Shown here piece by piece: positions 1 through 9,178 of a stretch of DNA of 64,000 bases. Source of the DNA: Streptomyces africanus (GTDB lineage: Bacteria > Actinomycetota > Actinomycetes > Streptomycetales > Streptomycetaceae); NCBI RefSeq assembly GCF_002150735.1, contig NZ_MUKA01000058.1, positions 1 through 64,000 of the forward strand, in the 5' to 3' direction. Positions within the stretch are counted from its first letter, which is position 1. Each line of letters starts with the position of its first letter. The position numbers and the translations under genes are program-made. The notes under the pieces are model-generated. The model worked only from the letters and a program-made list of their open reading frames with translations. It did no database searches and was not told the DNA's origin.

Positions 1-323
1 CCGGCACCGTTGACGGTCAGCTCCCGTGCGCTCGCGAGGTAGGCCACGCCGGTCGTGTTGATCTCACAGAAGTCGATGGTCAGCTGCATTCGCTTGAGGA
101 CGGGGTCGTCCTTCTGGTTCACGCACGGTGTGCCGTCCGCCGTCCTCTCGAAGAACTCCTCACCGTCCTCATACTGCGGCTCCATTTGCACCTGCACAAA
201 GCCCTTGGTCACGACGACCAGGGATCCGGTGCCGGTGACCGGATTGCCGCAGGCGTCCACGCGCACGATGCGGGCGTGTGTGCCCTTGATCGCGGTGGCG
301 GCCGAGGCCACGGTTGCTACCAC
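1..323 (-). CDS. Phage structural protein of unknown role, 3' end beyond window
   Basis: This minus-strand frame starts at a GTG with an AGGGGTG ribosome-binding site and runs off the left edge. It follows the preceding structural gene by nine bases, so it belongs to the same late operon. The visible 107 residues are a soluble, beta-rich-looking sequence with three cysteines and an acidic patch (QYEDGEEFFE). Its place two genes after the major capsid protein suggests a head-tail connector, decoration or tail protein, but no family is recognised. The overlapping frames here have composition typical of shadow frames. Confidence 0.6.
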   Translation of the reverse strand, partial: MVATVASAATAIKGTHARIVRVDACGNPVTGTGSLVVVTKGFVQVQMEPQYEDGEEFFERTADGTPCVNQKDDPVLKRMQLTIDFCEINTTGVAYLASARELTVNGA

Positions 324-332
324 TGTTCACCC

Positions 333-1217
333 CTAACTGGGTACGCCGAGAGTCATCAAGGCTGCGAGATGCGCGCACTCCCAGCCGAACAGGTACGTGC
401 GGGATGCCTGCTTGCGGACGGTGTTGGTGGACCGGTCGAACGTGCCCGGGAAGTCCCGCACCGCCACGTCCGAGCGGTAGCCGAACAGGGCGCCGGTGGC
501 ATAGATCCACGCAGACCCCGACGGCGGGACCGCGCCGTCGGGACCCGTCCCGGTGTACCCGGCCGCCGCGACGATCAGGTTCCCGCCGGGAGTCCGCAGC
601 ACTCCGTCGTCCTCGCGGACCAGGCTCCGGGCTTTCAGAGTGGCCAGGGCAGCCACCGGCACGTGCACCGCGCCGAGGCCGCCGTACTGCTCGGCGAGCG
701 CCCCGTCCAGGCGGCCGATCGCCACGGCGGCGTCGTCAGTCGCCGCCAGCACGGTGTCGGCGCCGGTCTGGAGCCGGATGCCCTGCGGGTCGTCCAGCGG
801 ATCGTCGGCGGCCAGGTGCGGCCACACGGTGGTCTGTCCGCCAGCTTGCCCGGTCCAGAACGCCCGACTGACCTGGAATGCCTCGCTGCGGGCGAGGGCC
901 TCGGCCGCCTGGTCCACGTCCGGCAGACCGATCAGCGAGCAGTCGAACGCGGCGTACACCGTGAACGCGGTCGCGCCCCGGTCCACACCGCTCGCCGTGG
1001 GTTCCAGCGGCGGCGCGGCCGGGACGGCCCCGTCCGTGCCGGTGACGGCGATGCACTCGTCCGCGTAGGTCGTCTGCGCTCCGCCGCACCAGTCCGTCCA
1101 GGTCACGCCCTGCTGCCAGTGCGGGCCCGGCTGGGCCGGGTGCTGTGCCGCGTCCCACAGGGCGTTGGGGAGCGCGACGAAGTCCGGCCCGTCGACTATG
1201 CCCCGGATACCGGCCAC
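333..1217 (-). CDS. Capsid-adjacent structural protein, unknown family
   Basis: A 294-residue protein encoded directly downstream of the major capsid gene, starting at GTG behind an AAGGGAG site. It has no signal peptide or membrane segment. Gly/Ala-rich segments and motifs such as DCSLIGLPDVDQAAEAL look like a folded virion protein. Capsid-adjacent proteins of this size in actinophages are often head-tail connectors or encapsidation proteins. The position supports a structural role; the sequence alone does not identify it. Confidence 0.6.
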   Translation of the reverse strand: MAGIRGIVDGPDFVALPNALWDAAQHPAQPGPHWQQGVTWTDWCGGAQTTYADECIAVTGTDGAVPAAPPLEPTASGVDRGATAFTVYAAFDCSLIGLPDVDQAAEALARSEAFQVSRAFWTGQAGGQTTVWPHLAADDPLDDPQGIRLQTGADTVLAATDDAAVAIGRLDGALAEQYGGLGAVHVPVAALATLKARSLVREDDGVLRTPGGNLIVAAAGYTGTGPDGAVPPSGSAWIYATGALFGYRSDVAVRDFPGTFDRSTNTVRKQASRTYLFGWECAHLAALMTLGVPS

Positions 1218-1258
1218 GCGGTCACGCTCCCTTCACGTCCTGCTCGTTCACCGGCGGA

Positions 1259-3049
1259 TCAGATCTGCGCGGCTGCGGCAATACCGGCCGTGCCCGCACC
1301 GTTGACGTTGAAGGACGCCCGGTACAGGCGGGACTCGTGGCCCACCTTGGCGACCAGGTGCGCCTCCTCGGCCCACAGGGCCGTGTGGTCGTTCTCCGCG
1401 TTCAGTGCGCTGTCGCGGATGACGCCCAGGTCGAGCTGGAGCCCGTTGCCGTGCAGGAAGGTGCCGGCGGCGTACATCATCATGTCGACGCTGGTCGGCC
1501 AGGCCGTCATGTTCGCGGACGTCCGGCCGAACTGGCCCGTGCCGCGCACCTGCCAGTCGGAGACGAACTGCGGGCGTACGGCCCGATCGGTGAACCACGC
1601 GGTGATCTGCGCGTCCGAGACGCTCTCGCGCTCCACCGAAGTCCGCCAGGCGAGGTCCGCCCGGATGACGGCGAGGGTCCAGCGCGGCAGGACGATCTCC
1701 AGGACCGCGTCCTCGCGCATGGCGAACTTGGAGCGGTAGTCGATCGCCGCCAGCTCAACGCTGTTGAGGATCGTCTGCGTCGCCGGGGAGGTGCCGCCGA
1801 CGGCGATCGCCGACGTCGACCGGGCGACCATGAGGGAGATCAGCCGGGCGTTGATGACGTGCGCGTAGGCGGCACGCAGCAGCCGGATGAAGTTGGCCGT
1901 GGCCTCGGGGTACGCGTCGTCGGTCAGGTTACCGGCGGTCAGCGAGATGCCGTATGCCTCAAGCCGCGTCTCGTCGAACGTCGGGCACGGAACCCTCAGC
2001 GTGGGCTTGTTCACCGAGCCGGTGACGGTGGCGATGTCGTCGGCCTCGGTCCACAGCCACGGGTCGGAGGCGTTGGAGAACGTCACGCCGAAGCCGCCGA
2101 AGCCGCTCGCCGGGTTGGAGCCGGCGTTCTGGAAGAACACCTCACCGATGGACGGGGACACCGGGTAGCGGATGCCGCCACGGGAGACGCCGACGGTCGG
2201 CAGGTCGATCAAGCCCACCGGAGTGTCGGCGATGTTGAAGAAGTCGTAGGTGACCTCGCTCGGAGCGCACCAGCCACCTCCGGCGAGCAGAGCGTCCGCC
2301 TGGCCGCGCTGCTGCGTCATGGAGTGCCACAGCTCCTCCACCGTGGAGGCGGAGGTGCGGTCGTCCACCGTGTGCTCGAACTGGTTGCGCAGTGAGGCGA
2401 CGAGGTGACGCGGGGCGCCCCGGTCGCCGTACTGCGTGGTCGGCACGGCCTTCGCCTTGGAGCGGAAGGCCTCGCTCAGGGCCTCCAGCGTCGGCAGGCT
2501 CTGCCCGGCGCCGACGCCGGGGATGTCCACCGACGCGGTGATGGCGACAGTCGCCGTACCCGGGGCCTTGGCCTGCGGGGCGTGCTCGCGCACCTGGGAC
2601 AGGGAGGCCACACGCTTGCGGACAGCCTCGGGCCCCTGCTCGCCGAACAGGATGGAAGCGACGCCCTTGGCAGTGGCCTCGGTCAGCGCGGCGAGGTCAA
2701 CCCGTCCGCCGGCGGTGGTGACGGGGACGGTGCCCTCGCCCCCGTCACCGGCTGCGCCGTCCTCACCGACGTGCACGGACTGGCGCAGCAGCGCCATGCG
2801 CCGGGTCGCCTCCTGCTGGGCGGTGGCCTGCTCCTCCTCCGCGCGGACCGCGCGCACGCGCAGCTCGGCGCGGATGCGGTCCAGGTCGCGCGTCAGGCGC
2901 TCGCTGTAGGTGATGTGTTCGGGGGTGATGTGCTGAAGACCCGAGACGCGGTCGAACTCCGCGACGGCGTTGGTCTCCAGCTCGCGCAGCTCCGCCTCGC
3001 CCACCAGGGAGAGGTCGTCAGGTGCGGTGAAAAGCTCCGGCTCCGGCAC
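1259..3049 (-). CDS. Major capsid protein with N-terminal scaffold-like region
   Basis: A 596-residue HK97-fold-type major capsid protein. The first ~200 residues are charged and helical (a run of RAVRAEEEQATAQQEATRR around residue 65), resembling a scaffolding (delta) domain removed on maturation. The C-terminal ~370 residues have the capsid pattern, including a spine-helix-like stretch (ANFIRLLRAAYAHVINARLI) and the late LPRWTLAVIRADLAW segment. The GTG at 3049 is chosen because GGAGG lies five bases upstream; the longer reading has no such site. The gene follows the portal and protease genes in the standard head-module order and has its own candidate promoter at 3090-3118. Confidence 0.8.
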   Translation of the reverse strand: MPEPELFTAPDDLSLVGEAELRELETNAVAEFDRVSGLQHITPEHITYSERLTRDLDRIRAELRVRAVRAEEEQATAQQEATRRMALLRQSVHVGEDGAAGDGGEGTVPVTTAGGRVDLAALTEATAKGVASILFGEQGPEAVRKRVASLSQVREHAPQAKAPGTATVAITASVDIPGVGAGQSLPTLEALSEAFRSKAKAVPTTQYGDRGAPRHLVASLRNQFEHTVDDRTSASTVEELWHSMTQQRGQADALLAGGGWCAPSEVTYDFFNIADTPVGLIDLPTVGVSRGGIRYPVSPSIGEVFFQNAGSNPASGFGGFGVTFSNASDPWLWTEADDIATVTGSVNKPTLRVPCPTFDETRLEAYGISLTAGNLTDDAYPEATANFIRLLRAAYAHVINARLISLMVARSTSAIAVGGTSPATQTILNSVELAAIDYRSKFAMREDAVLEIVLPRWTLAVIRADLAWRTSVERESVSDAQITAWFTDRAVRPQFVSDWQVRGTGQFGRTSANMTAWPTSVDMMMYAAGTFLHGNGLQLDLGVIRDSALNAENDHTALWAEEAHLVAKVGHESRLYRASFNVNGAGTAGIAAAAQI

Positions 3050-3089
3050 TGAAACCTCCGTGGGAGTGGCCGAGATCAAGTCGGCGGGC

Positions 3090-3118
3090 AAGGTACACAC
3101 GAACGGCCGAATCGCCAA
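3090..3118 (-). promoter_or_regulatory. Candidate class-2 promoter for capsid gene
   Basis: Read on the minus strand: TTGGCG, a 17-base spacer, then TACCTT. It is one of seven sites of the TCGGCG-N17-TACCRT type in this window and ends about 40 bases before the capsid start. Confidence 0.45.
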
Positions 3119-3157
3119 AAGCCACACAGGCTCTGACGATCCGGCCGTCGGTGCTGG

Positions 3158-3220
3158 TCAGCCGCCGATCGGCGCCGGGGGTGGCGGCGGGGGCGGGGGC
3201 TGCTTGTTACAGCCGCACAT
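3158..3220 (-). CDS. Cys/polyproline microprotein (MCGC type)
   Basis: A 20-residue open frame beginning MCGCNKQ, followed by eight prolines and ending APIGG. It starts six bases after the stop of the protease fusion gene, with GGAGTG six bases before the ATG, and lies between the protease and capsid genes. Very short proteins beginning MCGC are familiar in actinophage genomes. The two closely spaced cysteines suggest metal or redox chemistry, but the function is unknown. Detection rests only on the ribosome-binding site, position and MCGC start. Confidence 0.5.
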   Translation of the reverse strand: MCGCNKQPPPPPPPPAPIGG

Positions 3221-3225
3221 GTCGA

Positions 3226-6200
3226 TCACTCCTCTCCGTGGACTTTGCGGGACAGGGCGGTGAGGACGCGGCGGTAGGCCCACTGGTCCAGTTCGTCTTC
3301 GCTAAGGCCCTCGGAGAGCTGCGGAATACCCGCCGCGACGAGGGCGAGCTGCTGGCCGGACGTCAGATGCGTCTTCAACTTGGGTACCGGGAAACCCGGC
3401 ACGTTCACGGCGAGCAGGCCTACCAGGCGCAGGTTGCCGCCGATGCGGCGCCAGTCGCCGGAGACCTGGCCGGCCGCGCGCAGCTCGTGGATGCGCGACT
3501 CGGGCGTGCCGTGACGGATCGACCCGGCGACCCAGATGCCGTGCGCGTCGTTGCCCACGGCGACGTCCGCCACGGCGGCGCCGGTGTTGTCGTAGTGGTC
3601 GGCCGCCGCGCGGTAGCCGTAGGACAGCGGTGCGTGCCCGGTACCAACGGTGATCTGGCCGACGCCGACGGACGCGCCGTCCTCCGTCCACACGTTGCCG
3701 GTCATGAAGTAGGGGTGGGCCTCCTCGTGCGGCGGGGTGACGCAGACGCCCTCCTGCCCGATGTGGCACGTGCCCCACAGCGCGGCGTGCCCGTACACCC
3801 GGCCCTCCGGGGTGACGGTGATCCCGGTGGGGACCGACAGGCCCGGGTTGGAGAACCATCCGGCCGGCGGGCGCAGCGGGGCGTCCACCGTCAAGGTGCG
3901 AGCCCTCGGGACCCGCGTCTCACGTACCGCGCCGATGGGCTCGCCGCCCGCGACGACCGCGCCCTCCTCGTCGAGCAGTGCGATGTACGCCTCCGCGAAC
4001 GCGGGGATGTCTACGAGCGTCGCCGCGCGGATGCGGCCCTTGTTGAACACCACCTTCTCCGGGCTCGCGAACAGCATGTCGAACGGGTCAGGGCCCTCGC
4101 CGTCGGCGTCCGGGTCGGCGGGCCACACCAACTCCATGTCGGCGTCCTTGATGGAGTCGACATCCACGGACACGCCGCGCAGGAACTGGCCTTTGATCTT
4201 GCCGTGAACGGTGCGACCGTCCTCGGTGGACAGGTCCAGCACCCCCTCACCCATGACCAGGCCGCCGTCCTCGCGCCACACCTTGTCGATGCGGCCGACG
4301 TTGACTGCCACGGTGTGCGGCTCACCGCCGTGGCTGTCCTCCTTGTTCCAGCGCAGCGGCAGCGGCAGGTCAGCCCAGGTGAGCGCCTCGGGCTTGAACT
4401 CGCGGCCGTCCCCGGTCTCGATGCCCTCCACGGTGAGCGGGCCACGCCACGGCGCGGTCTCCCCAGCACCCATCTCACTGACCGGCGGACCCGCCACCTT
4501 CTCGGCGTCGGCCGCCGCGCCGTGCGCCAGGGTTTCCGGGCCGTGTTCGCCGCGCAGCGCCTGAGTGCTCCCGGCCGCCTGCTCAGGGATCGGCACGCAC
4601 TCGCCGCTGTCCTCGTCCAGCTCCATGCCGGGCGGGCACTGCTTCTCCTCGGCCGCAGCCTGGTTCTCCTTGAGCCGCTTGTCCTTCGGCGTGCCGGGGT
4701 TCGGCTCGCCCTTGCTCAGGGCCTCGTTCGTCTCGGTCGCGCTCGTCACGGTCTGGTCTCCCTCCGCCGCGTACAGCGCGGCCAGTTGATCGTCGGCGTC
4801 GCTCTCGTTCGCGTGGCAGCCGGACACCTCTCCGTCGGAGTCCTTCACCACCGCCCAGGGCTTGTCGTTCGGGCATTCCGAGTGTCCGTGGACCTTGTGC
4901 CAGGGCATGGCGTCGTCCTCCTTTGCCGGGTCTGCGCTTGCCGTGGTTGCGGACCTGCGGACCTCTTGCCAGACGGCGACGATGAAGCCCCGGCAGGCGT
5001 TGCCGTACCGGGCGCCGGTGCAGTCCCGGTAACCCATCACCGGGTACTCCGCCACGGCAGCGTCCAGCGTGGTGAATGTGCGGCCGTCGACGCCCTTGCA
5101 CGGCTCGCACGTGCGGCCGTCCAGGATCTCCGAGGCGACGTAGCTGGACGCGGGCGGTGCGGCGTCCATCACCGCGTTGCGCCCGGCGTTCTGCGCGGCC
5201 GTCATCGCCTGGCCCACGGCGGCTCGCACACTGGTGCCATCCACCGTGGCCAGTTCGCGGTCGACCTCGGCGGCTATCTGTGCGGGAGGCCGGTTCGAGC
5301 GCAGCAGCCCGGACAGCTTGCGCTTGGCAGCCGTCAGCAGCGCGCCGGACATCAGGTCGCTGGTGAGTTCCGCGACGGAGGCCAGCAGGCGCCGGCCGGC
5401 GAGCGCCGCTGTCACAGCGTCGTCCTCGTCGTCGGGCAGCGACCAGTCCGGCACCCGCACGCCCTGCGCTTCGGCTTCGCGCTGGCAGGCTCGGCCCGCC
5501 TTGACCGCGAACTCCTCCATGAGGCTGAGCAGCGTCCCGGCGGCGGCCTGCCGGTCCAGGGAGAGCTCCAGCAGCGAGTCCAGGTCGTCGTCAGCGAGGT
5601 CCCGGGTGATCTGCTGACGCAGGTCCAGGCGCCATGCGGCCGTCGTGGACGCGAGCGTCTGCACCGCCCGGTTTGTCGCGGTCTCCCACTCGCGGTGCAC
5701 CGAGGCGAAGTCGGCGCGCGAGGCCACCTCCAGCTCGGTCGGCTCCCGGCGCAGCGGCCCGGCGGCGGCTGTCACTGCCTCGCCGGTCAACGGGATGTCG
5801 TGGTCCTCGTCGCCGAAGCTGACCCGGATCCGGTCGAACGTCACGGGCCCCAGGCGCTGCTCCAACTCGGGGAGGAACGACGGATCACCGCTGTACGCCG
5901 CGCAGATATGGGCGACCCAGGGTGTGTGCGGATCAGGGACGTCCAGGGCCGTGGCCCACACGGCTTCCTCGGCCATCTCGTGGGCGGCCTCCAGGGACAC
6001 GCCGTCGGGCATGTCGCCCACGGACCACACCCAGGACGGTTCATCACCGTCGCCGTTCCAGTGCGCCGCCCCGAACACCTTGGACGTGATCGACGGCAGA
6101 TCCTGGCTGAGCATCCGCATCTCTTCCACCAGGGCCGCACGCGCGTCGGAGTCGTGCGCGTCGGTCTTGCCCAGATAGCGCAGCGTGCAGTGCAGCTCGT

Positions 6201-6342
6201 CAGCCGGCTCGCCGCCGGGTATCGCGAGGCGTTCAGCGTCCTCGGCCGTCGGCATGAGGGCGATCATGCAGCCCTGCGTGTGCGAGCCGTCGGCGGCGGC
6301 CGTCAGGACCGGCGGGTGCTGGTGGTCAGTGCGCGGGGGCAT
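3226..6342 (-). CDS. Fused 2H phosphoesterase-like, MuF and capsid maturation protease
   Basis: A 1038-residue multidomain head-assembly protein. Residues ~25-190 resemble a 2H (2'-5' RNA ligase-like) phosphoesterase, with the first motif ELHCTLRYLG and a weakened second motif WVAHICAAY. Residues ~370-440 resemble a MuF minor head protein, with a CEPC pair before DGRTF. A CHANESDADDQLAALYA segment lies near 500. Residues ~670-1000 resemble a prohead maturation protease/structural region. The start overlaps the portal gene by 17 bases, so translation is probably coupled. In most phages these activities are two or three separate genes. The domain calls are from motif reading; the protease catalytic residues are not confidently assigned. 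Confidence 0.7.
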   Translation of the reverse strand: MPPRTDHQHPPVLTAAADGSHTQGCMIALMPTAEDAERLAIPGGEPADELHCTLRYLGKTDAHDSDARAALVEEMRMLSQDLPSITSKVFGAAHWNGDGDEPSWVWSVGDMPDGVSLEAAHEMAEEAVWATALDVPDPHTPWVAHICAAYSGDPSFLPELEQRLGPVTFDRIRVSFGDEDHDIPLTGEAVTAAAGPLRREPTELEVASRADFASVHREWETATNRAVQTLASTTAAWRLDLRQQITRDLADDDLDSLLELSLDRQAAAGTLLSLMEEFAVKAGRACQREAEAQGVRVPDWSLPDDEDDAVTAALAGRRLLASVAELTSDLMSGALLTAAKRKLSGLLRSNRPPAQIAAEVDRELATVDGTSVRAAVGQAMTAAQNAGRNAVMDAAPPASSYVASEILDGRTCEPCKGVDGRTFTTLDAAVAEYPVMGYRDCTGARYGNACRGFIVAVWQEVRRSATTASADPAKEDDAMPWHKVHGHSECPNDKPWAVVKDSDGEVSGCHANESDADDQLAALYAAEGDQTVTSATETNEALSKGEPNPGTPKDKRLKENQAAAEEKQCPPGMELDEDSGECVPIPEQAAGSTQALRGEHGPETLAHGAAADAEKVAGPPVSEMGAGETAPWRGPLTVEGIETGDGREFKPEALTWADLPLPLRWNKEDSHGGEPHTVAVNVGRIDKVWREDGGLVMGEGVLDLSTEDGRTVHGKIKGQFLRGVSVDVDSIKDADMELVWPADPDADGEGPDPFDMLFASPEKVVFNKGRIRAATLVDIPAFAEAYIALLDEEGAVVAGGEPIGAVRETRVPRARTLTVDAPLRPPAGWFSNPGLSVPTGITVTPEGRVYGHAALWGTCHIGQEGVCVTPPHEEAHPYFMTGNVWTEDGASVGVGQITVGTGHAPLSYGYRAAADHYDNTGAAVADVAVGNDAHGIWVAGSIRHGTPESRIHELRAAGQVSGDWRRIGGNLRLVGLLAVNVPGFPVPKLKTHLTSGQQLALVAAGIPQLSEGLSEDELDQWAYRRVLTALSRKVHGEE

Positions 6343-8173
6343 GGCCGTTCACCGCCCTCGGCACCAGCGACGTGGAGATCATGGCCGTGGTGTCCGCGTA
6401 GGGGCTGCGGCCGTCGAGCACCAGCCGACCGAAGGCGTCCAGGTGGCACAGGTACGTCCCGCTGCCTCCCGGCCGTACGGACGGAGCCGCCGTGGCGACC
6501 GCGTGCGTGAACGGGCATGAATACTCGTGTTCTCCGCACAGGGCCGGGTGGAGCAGGTCCCACCGGCCGGCCGCTCCGACCCGGAGCATGTGCTGGGTTC
6601 GGGCCTGCTGAACGAGGCGCTGCGCCCGTTCCGCCGTGGCGCGCTGCGGCTCGGGCGGTCCGGTCTGGTCCTGCGTCGCCGGCGGGGGTTCCTCGCCCGG
6701 GGCCGACCTCGCCGGCGCGGCTCCCTCGGCAGACTGTGACCCCTCGGGCGGCGGGGTGTCGCCTTGCTGCACGGCTTCGGCGGTGCCAGGGTCCTGCGGG
6801 GAGACCGGGACGATCTGCGGGACGTCCTCGCCGATGAGCTGCGCGAGGGCGGAGGCGGCGCCGGACGGCAGGGTCTTGATGATGACCTTCAGAGCCTGAA
6901 CCTTCAGCTCCTCATCGCTGGGCTTGTCGTCCTCGTCGAACCCCAGCTCCCGGCGGTACGCCGCGCCGGATATCTCCAGCCGGTCGTACGCCAGGGTCGC
7001 GTTGCCGCTGCGGTCCGGGCTCAGGGCCAGTTCGCTCATGTCGTACCAGACGACCCACGCCTCCGGGTCTTCGCCGGAGGCTTCCAACCGGGGCTGGAGG
7101 TAGCCGCGCGTGAGGGCGTCGCAGATCAGCTCGGCGATGGGGGCGATGTGCGTCTTGAGCCCGGATTCCTCCAACTGCCAGGCGCCCCAGTGGTTCACGT
7201 CGCCCATGCCCAGGAGGATCTCGGCCGGCATGTCCAGCTTGGTGGCGAGGCGCTTGATCGCGCTGTCCCGCCGTTCGATGACCTTGTCGTCGATCTTGAG
7301 GGTGAAGTCGACGTGCTTGACCTTCTCGATCGCCTCGGCCGGGCCGACCAGCGGGATGGGCACTACGGCGGAAGCCGTACCGGGGTTCTCGATGGCGGCG
7401 GCCGCAATGGCGATCCACTCCGCCATCAGGGGGTTGTCCTCCTCCTCGAACTCCTCGCGCACCGGGAACGACAGCTCGTCAGGCAGCAGCAGGAGGCCGG
7501 CGGAGGCGAGGCGGGACAGGTACTCGGCTGCGATCTTCCGGTTGACCAACTCCAGCTCCCGCATGACCTCCCGGGCGCTGCGGGCCGGGGAGTCGGCCAT
7601 GTGGAAGTAGCGGTCATGGGGCCGCCAGACACGGACGACGTGGTGCTCCGGGGCGAGGTCGCGCCAGTCCTGGCCGGTGACGGCGCTCTCCTCATCCATC
7701 ACCTGGTACTTGCCCGACTGCACGCGGATCTCGTCCACCGAGCGGACCTGCCAGCGCTCCCGTTTTCCGTCCTGCTCACCGACCAGGTAGCCCTCGCCCG
7801 GGAGGGAGAGCTGGACCGTGAGCCGCCTCATGATCTGCGACTGGCCGGCGACGCCCCCGCCGAACAGCATCATGAGGTCGGCAGCGGTGCCGCTGGTGAC
7901 AATCTCGGGCTCGTCGGTGTCCGGCTGGAGCCGGGCTGCGCGCAGACGCACCCGGGACAGCATGTTCGCCAGCCAGCCCACGCCGTAGTTGAACTCGCCG
8001 AGAGTGTCGTGGAAGCGCCAGACCTCGGCCTGCCACTTCTCGGTCTGGCGCAGGAACTTGGTCTCTGGGCCGGGCGGCTCAGCGGCGGCGGCCGTCAGCG
8101 CTTCGGGTGGTGTCTGCGGCAGCGGAGCAGGCCCCTGGGCCACGCGCCCCCGGAACACGTCGTACCACGGCAT
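6326..8173 (-). CDS. Phage portal protein
   Basis: A 615-residue portal protein forming the DNA gate at the capsid vertex. Portal-like features include the helical KLDMPAEILLGMGDVNHWGAWQLEESG region (~residue 330) and the preceding EYLSRLASAGLLLLPDEL segment. The C-terminal ~100 residues are proline- and glutamate-rich and then contain CGEHEYSC. The ATG at 8173 (MPWYDVF) is chosen because GGGGAGGG lies four bases upstream, not the longer frame start. The gene is first in the head operon and overlaps the MuF/protease gene. Confidence 0.8.
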   Translation of the reverse strand: MPWYDVFRGRVAQGPAPLPQTPPEALTAAAAEPPGPETKFLRQTEKWQAEVWRFHDTLGEFNYGVGWLANMLSRVRLRAARLQPDTDEPEIVTSGTAADLMMLFGGGVAGQSQIMRRLTVQLSLPGEGYLVGEQDGKRERWQVRSVDEIRVQSGKYQVMDEESAVTGQDWRDLAPEHHVVRVWRPHDRYFHMADSPARSAREVMRELELVNRKIAAEYLSRLASAGLLLLPDELSFPVREEFEEEDNPLMAEWIAIAAAAIENPGTASAVVPIPLVGPAEAIEKVKHVDFTLKIDDKVIERRDSAIKRLATKLDMPAEILLGMGDVNHWGAWQLEESGLKTHIAPIAELICDALTRGYLQPRLEASGEDPEAWVVWYDMSELALSPDRSGNATLAYDRLEISGAAYRRELGFDEDDKPSDEELKVQALKVIIKTLPSGAASALAQLIGEDVPQIVPVSPQDPGTAEAVQQGDTPPPEGSQSAEGAAPARSAPGEEPPPATQDQTGPPEPQRATAERAQRLVQQARTQHMLRVGAAGRWDLLHPALCGEHEYSCPFTHAVATAAPSVRPGGSGTYLCHLDAFGRLVLDGRSPYADTTAMISTSLVPRAVNGHAPAH

Positions 8174-8246
8174 ACAGCCCTCCCCGGCTCGGATCGGGGG
8201 CATGGTAGCCGCGATCATCCGAATGACCGTTTTCACGGCATACCGG

Positions 8247-8978
8247 CTACGGGCGGCCAGGGTGGTACTGCTTGCCGGGGCCGCGCCGCCGGTTGTCGCG
8301 CTGCTCTTGCAACTCGCCGAAGCTGGCCAAGCCCTGACGCTTGCGCAAGTGGCGGATGTTGTTGGCGGGGATGCCGACCTTGGGAGGGCCGTAGATGGCC
8401 AGCAGGTCGGACTCCTCTTGCGAGGTGTAGCCGGCGGCCTTCATTGCCTCCTCGTCGGTGAAGACGTCGGCGTGCCGGTCGTGTTCGCGGTCGACGAGGT
8501 GATCCTGCTTGCCGCCGAGGGAGTAGCACCAATGGAAGTTCACCGGCGGGTCCGGTTCCACCAGCTCCTTGAACAGCGCGACTTCCTTGGTGTACGCGTA
8601 GAAGGTCGCGGCGGGCACCACGCGGATGATGCGCAGCCAGGCATCCAGGTACTCACGGCTGAGGAAGTCCCCGCTGTCGTGGATGCGGACGTGGCAGCCC
8701 CGGTAGCGCGGGTGGTTCAGCTCCGACTCCATCCTCCACTCCCAGCCGCGCAGGTCGTCCAGGATCATCGTGAGGTTGCGCTCGTGCGCGGCGAGGACGC
8801 CGGAGAAGCGGTAGGTCCCTGACCTGGCGTAACACAACTTGGCGCAGGAGCTGGCCGAGGGGCACGTGTTGTACGTCCGGCCGTCGGGCAGCCGGCCCGC
8901 CCACGCGGGCAGAGACCAGTTGTAGATGTCCTCGCGGCGCAGCTCGCTGTTCTGGCGGAGCAGCCATTCCCGGGGCAT
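8247..8978 (-). CDS. gp88-like conserved actinophage protein
   Basis: A 243-residue protein that matches my memory of the mycobacteriophage 'gene product 88' family. It shares the opening QNSELRREDIYNWSLPAW, the cysteine cluster CPSASSCAKLCYARSGTY, then RIHDSGDFLS, TFYAYTKEV, SLGGKQDHL and VGIPANNIRH. The spaced cysteines suggest a metal or iron-sulfur site, but the biochemical role is unknown. It sits alone between the portal gene and the graspetide cluster, with a terminator-like hairpin upstream. The family is common in actinophages, so it is not specific to this element. Confidence 0.7.
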   Translation of the reverse strand: MPREWLLRQNSELRREDIYNWSLPAWAGRLPDGRTYNTCPSASSCAKLCYARSGTYRFSGVLAAHERNLTMILDDLRGWEWRMESELNHPRYRGCHVRIHDSGDFLSREYLDAWLRIIRVVPAATFYAYTKEVALFKELVEPDPPVNFHWCYSLGGKQDHLVDREHDRHADVFTDEEAMKAAGYTSQEESDLLAIYGPPKVGIPANNIRHLRKRQGLASFGELQEQRDNRRRGPGKQYHPGRP

Positions 8979-9007
8979 CCGCGTCTCCCCTCAGCAGCCG
9001 TTCGCGC

Positions 9008-9043
9008 GTGAGCCCCGCTGGCCACCACACCGGCGGGGCTCAC
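9008..9043 (-). terminator. GC-rich hairpin
   Basis: An 11-bp perfect inverted repeat, GTGAGCCCCGC and its complement, lies between the gp88-like gene and the graspetide cluster. It would insulate the two transcription units. Confidence 0.5.
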
Positions 9044-9130
9044 GCATCCCTGTGCACCCTGACCCGAGGAAGTCGGATGAACGCGGGGCACTGTACGTCG
9101 AAAGGTTGATTCCGCCTACTCACACACGAA

Positions 9131-9157
9131 GGCCCCGGAGCATCACGCTCCGGGGCC
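9131..9157 (-). terminator. Terminator after graspetide operon
   Basis: A 10-bp stem (GGCCCCGGAG / CTCCGGGGCC) lies just downstream of the maturase stop codon. The same stem recurs downstream of the GntR gene at 10775-10801. Confidence 0.6.
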
Positions 9158-9178
9158 CGGTGAGGGTAGCGATGCTGC

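Noticed and set aside
3151-6510. A 1119-residue plus-strand frame opposite the protease fusion
   Set aside because: It is an antisense shadow of a GC-rich gene: Arg/Val/His-rich, no motif, no ribosome-binding site, and opposite a well-supported structural gene.
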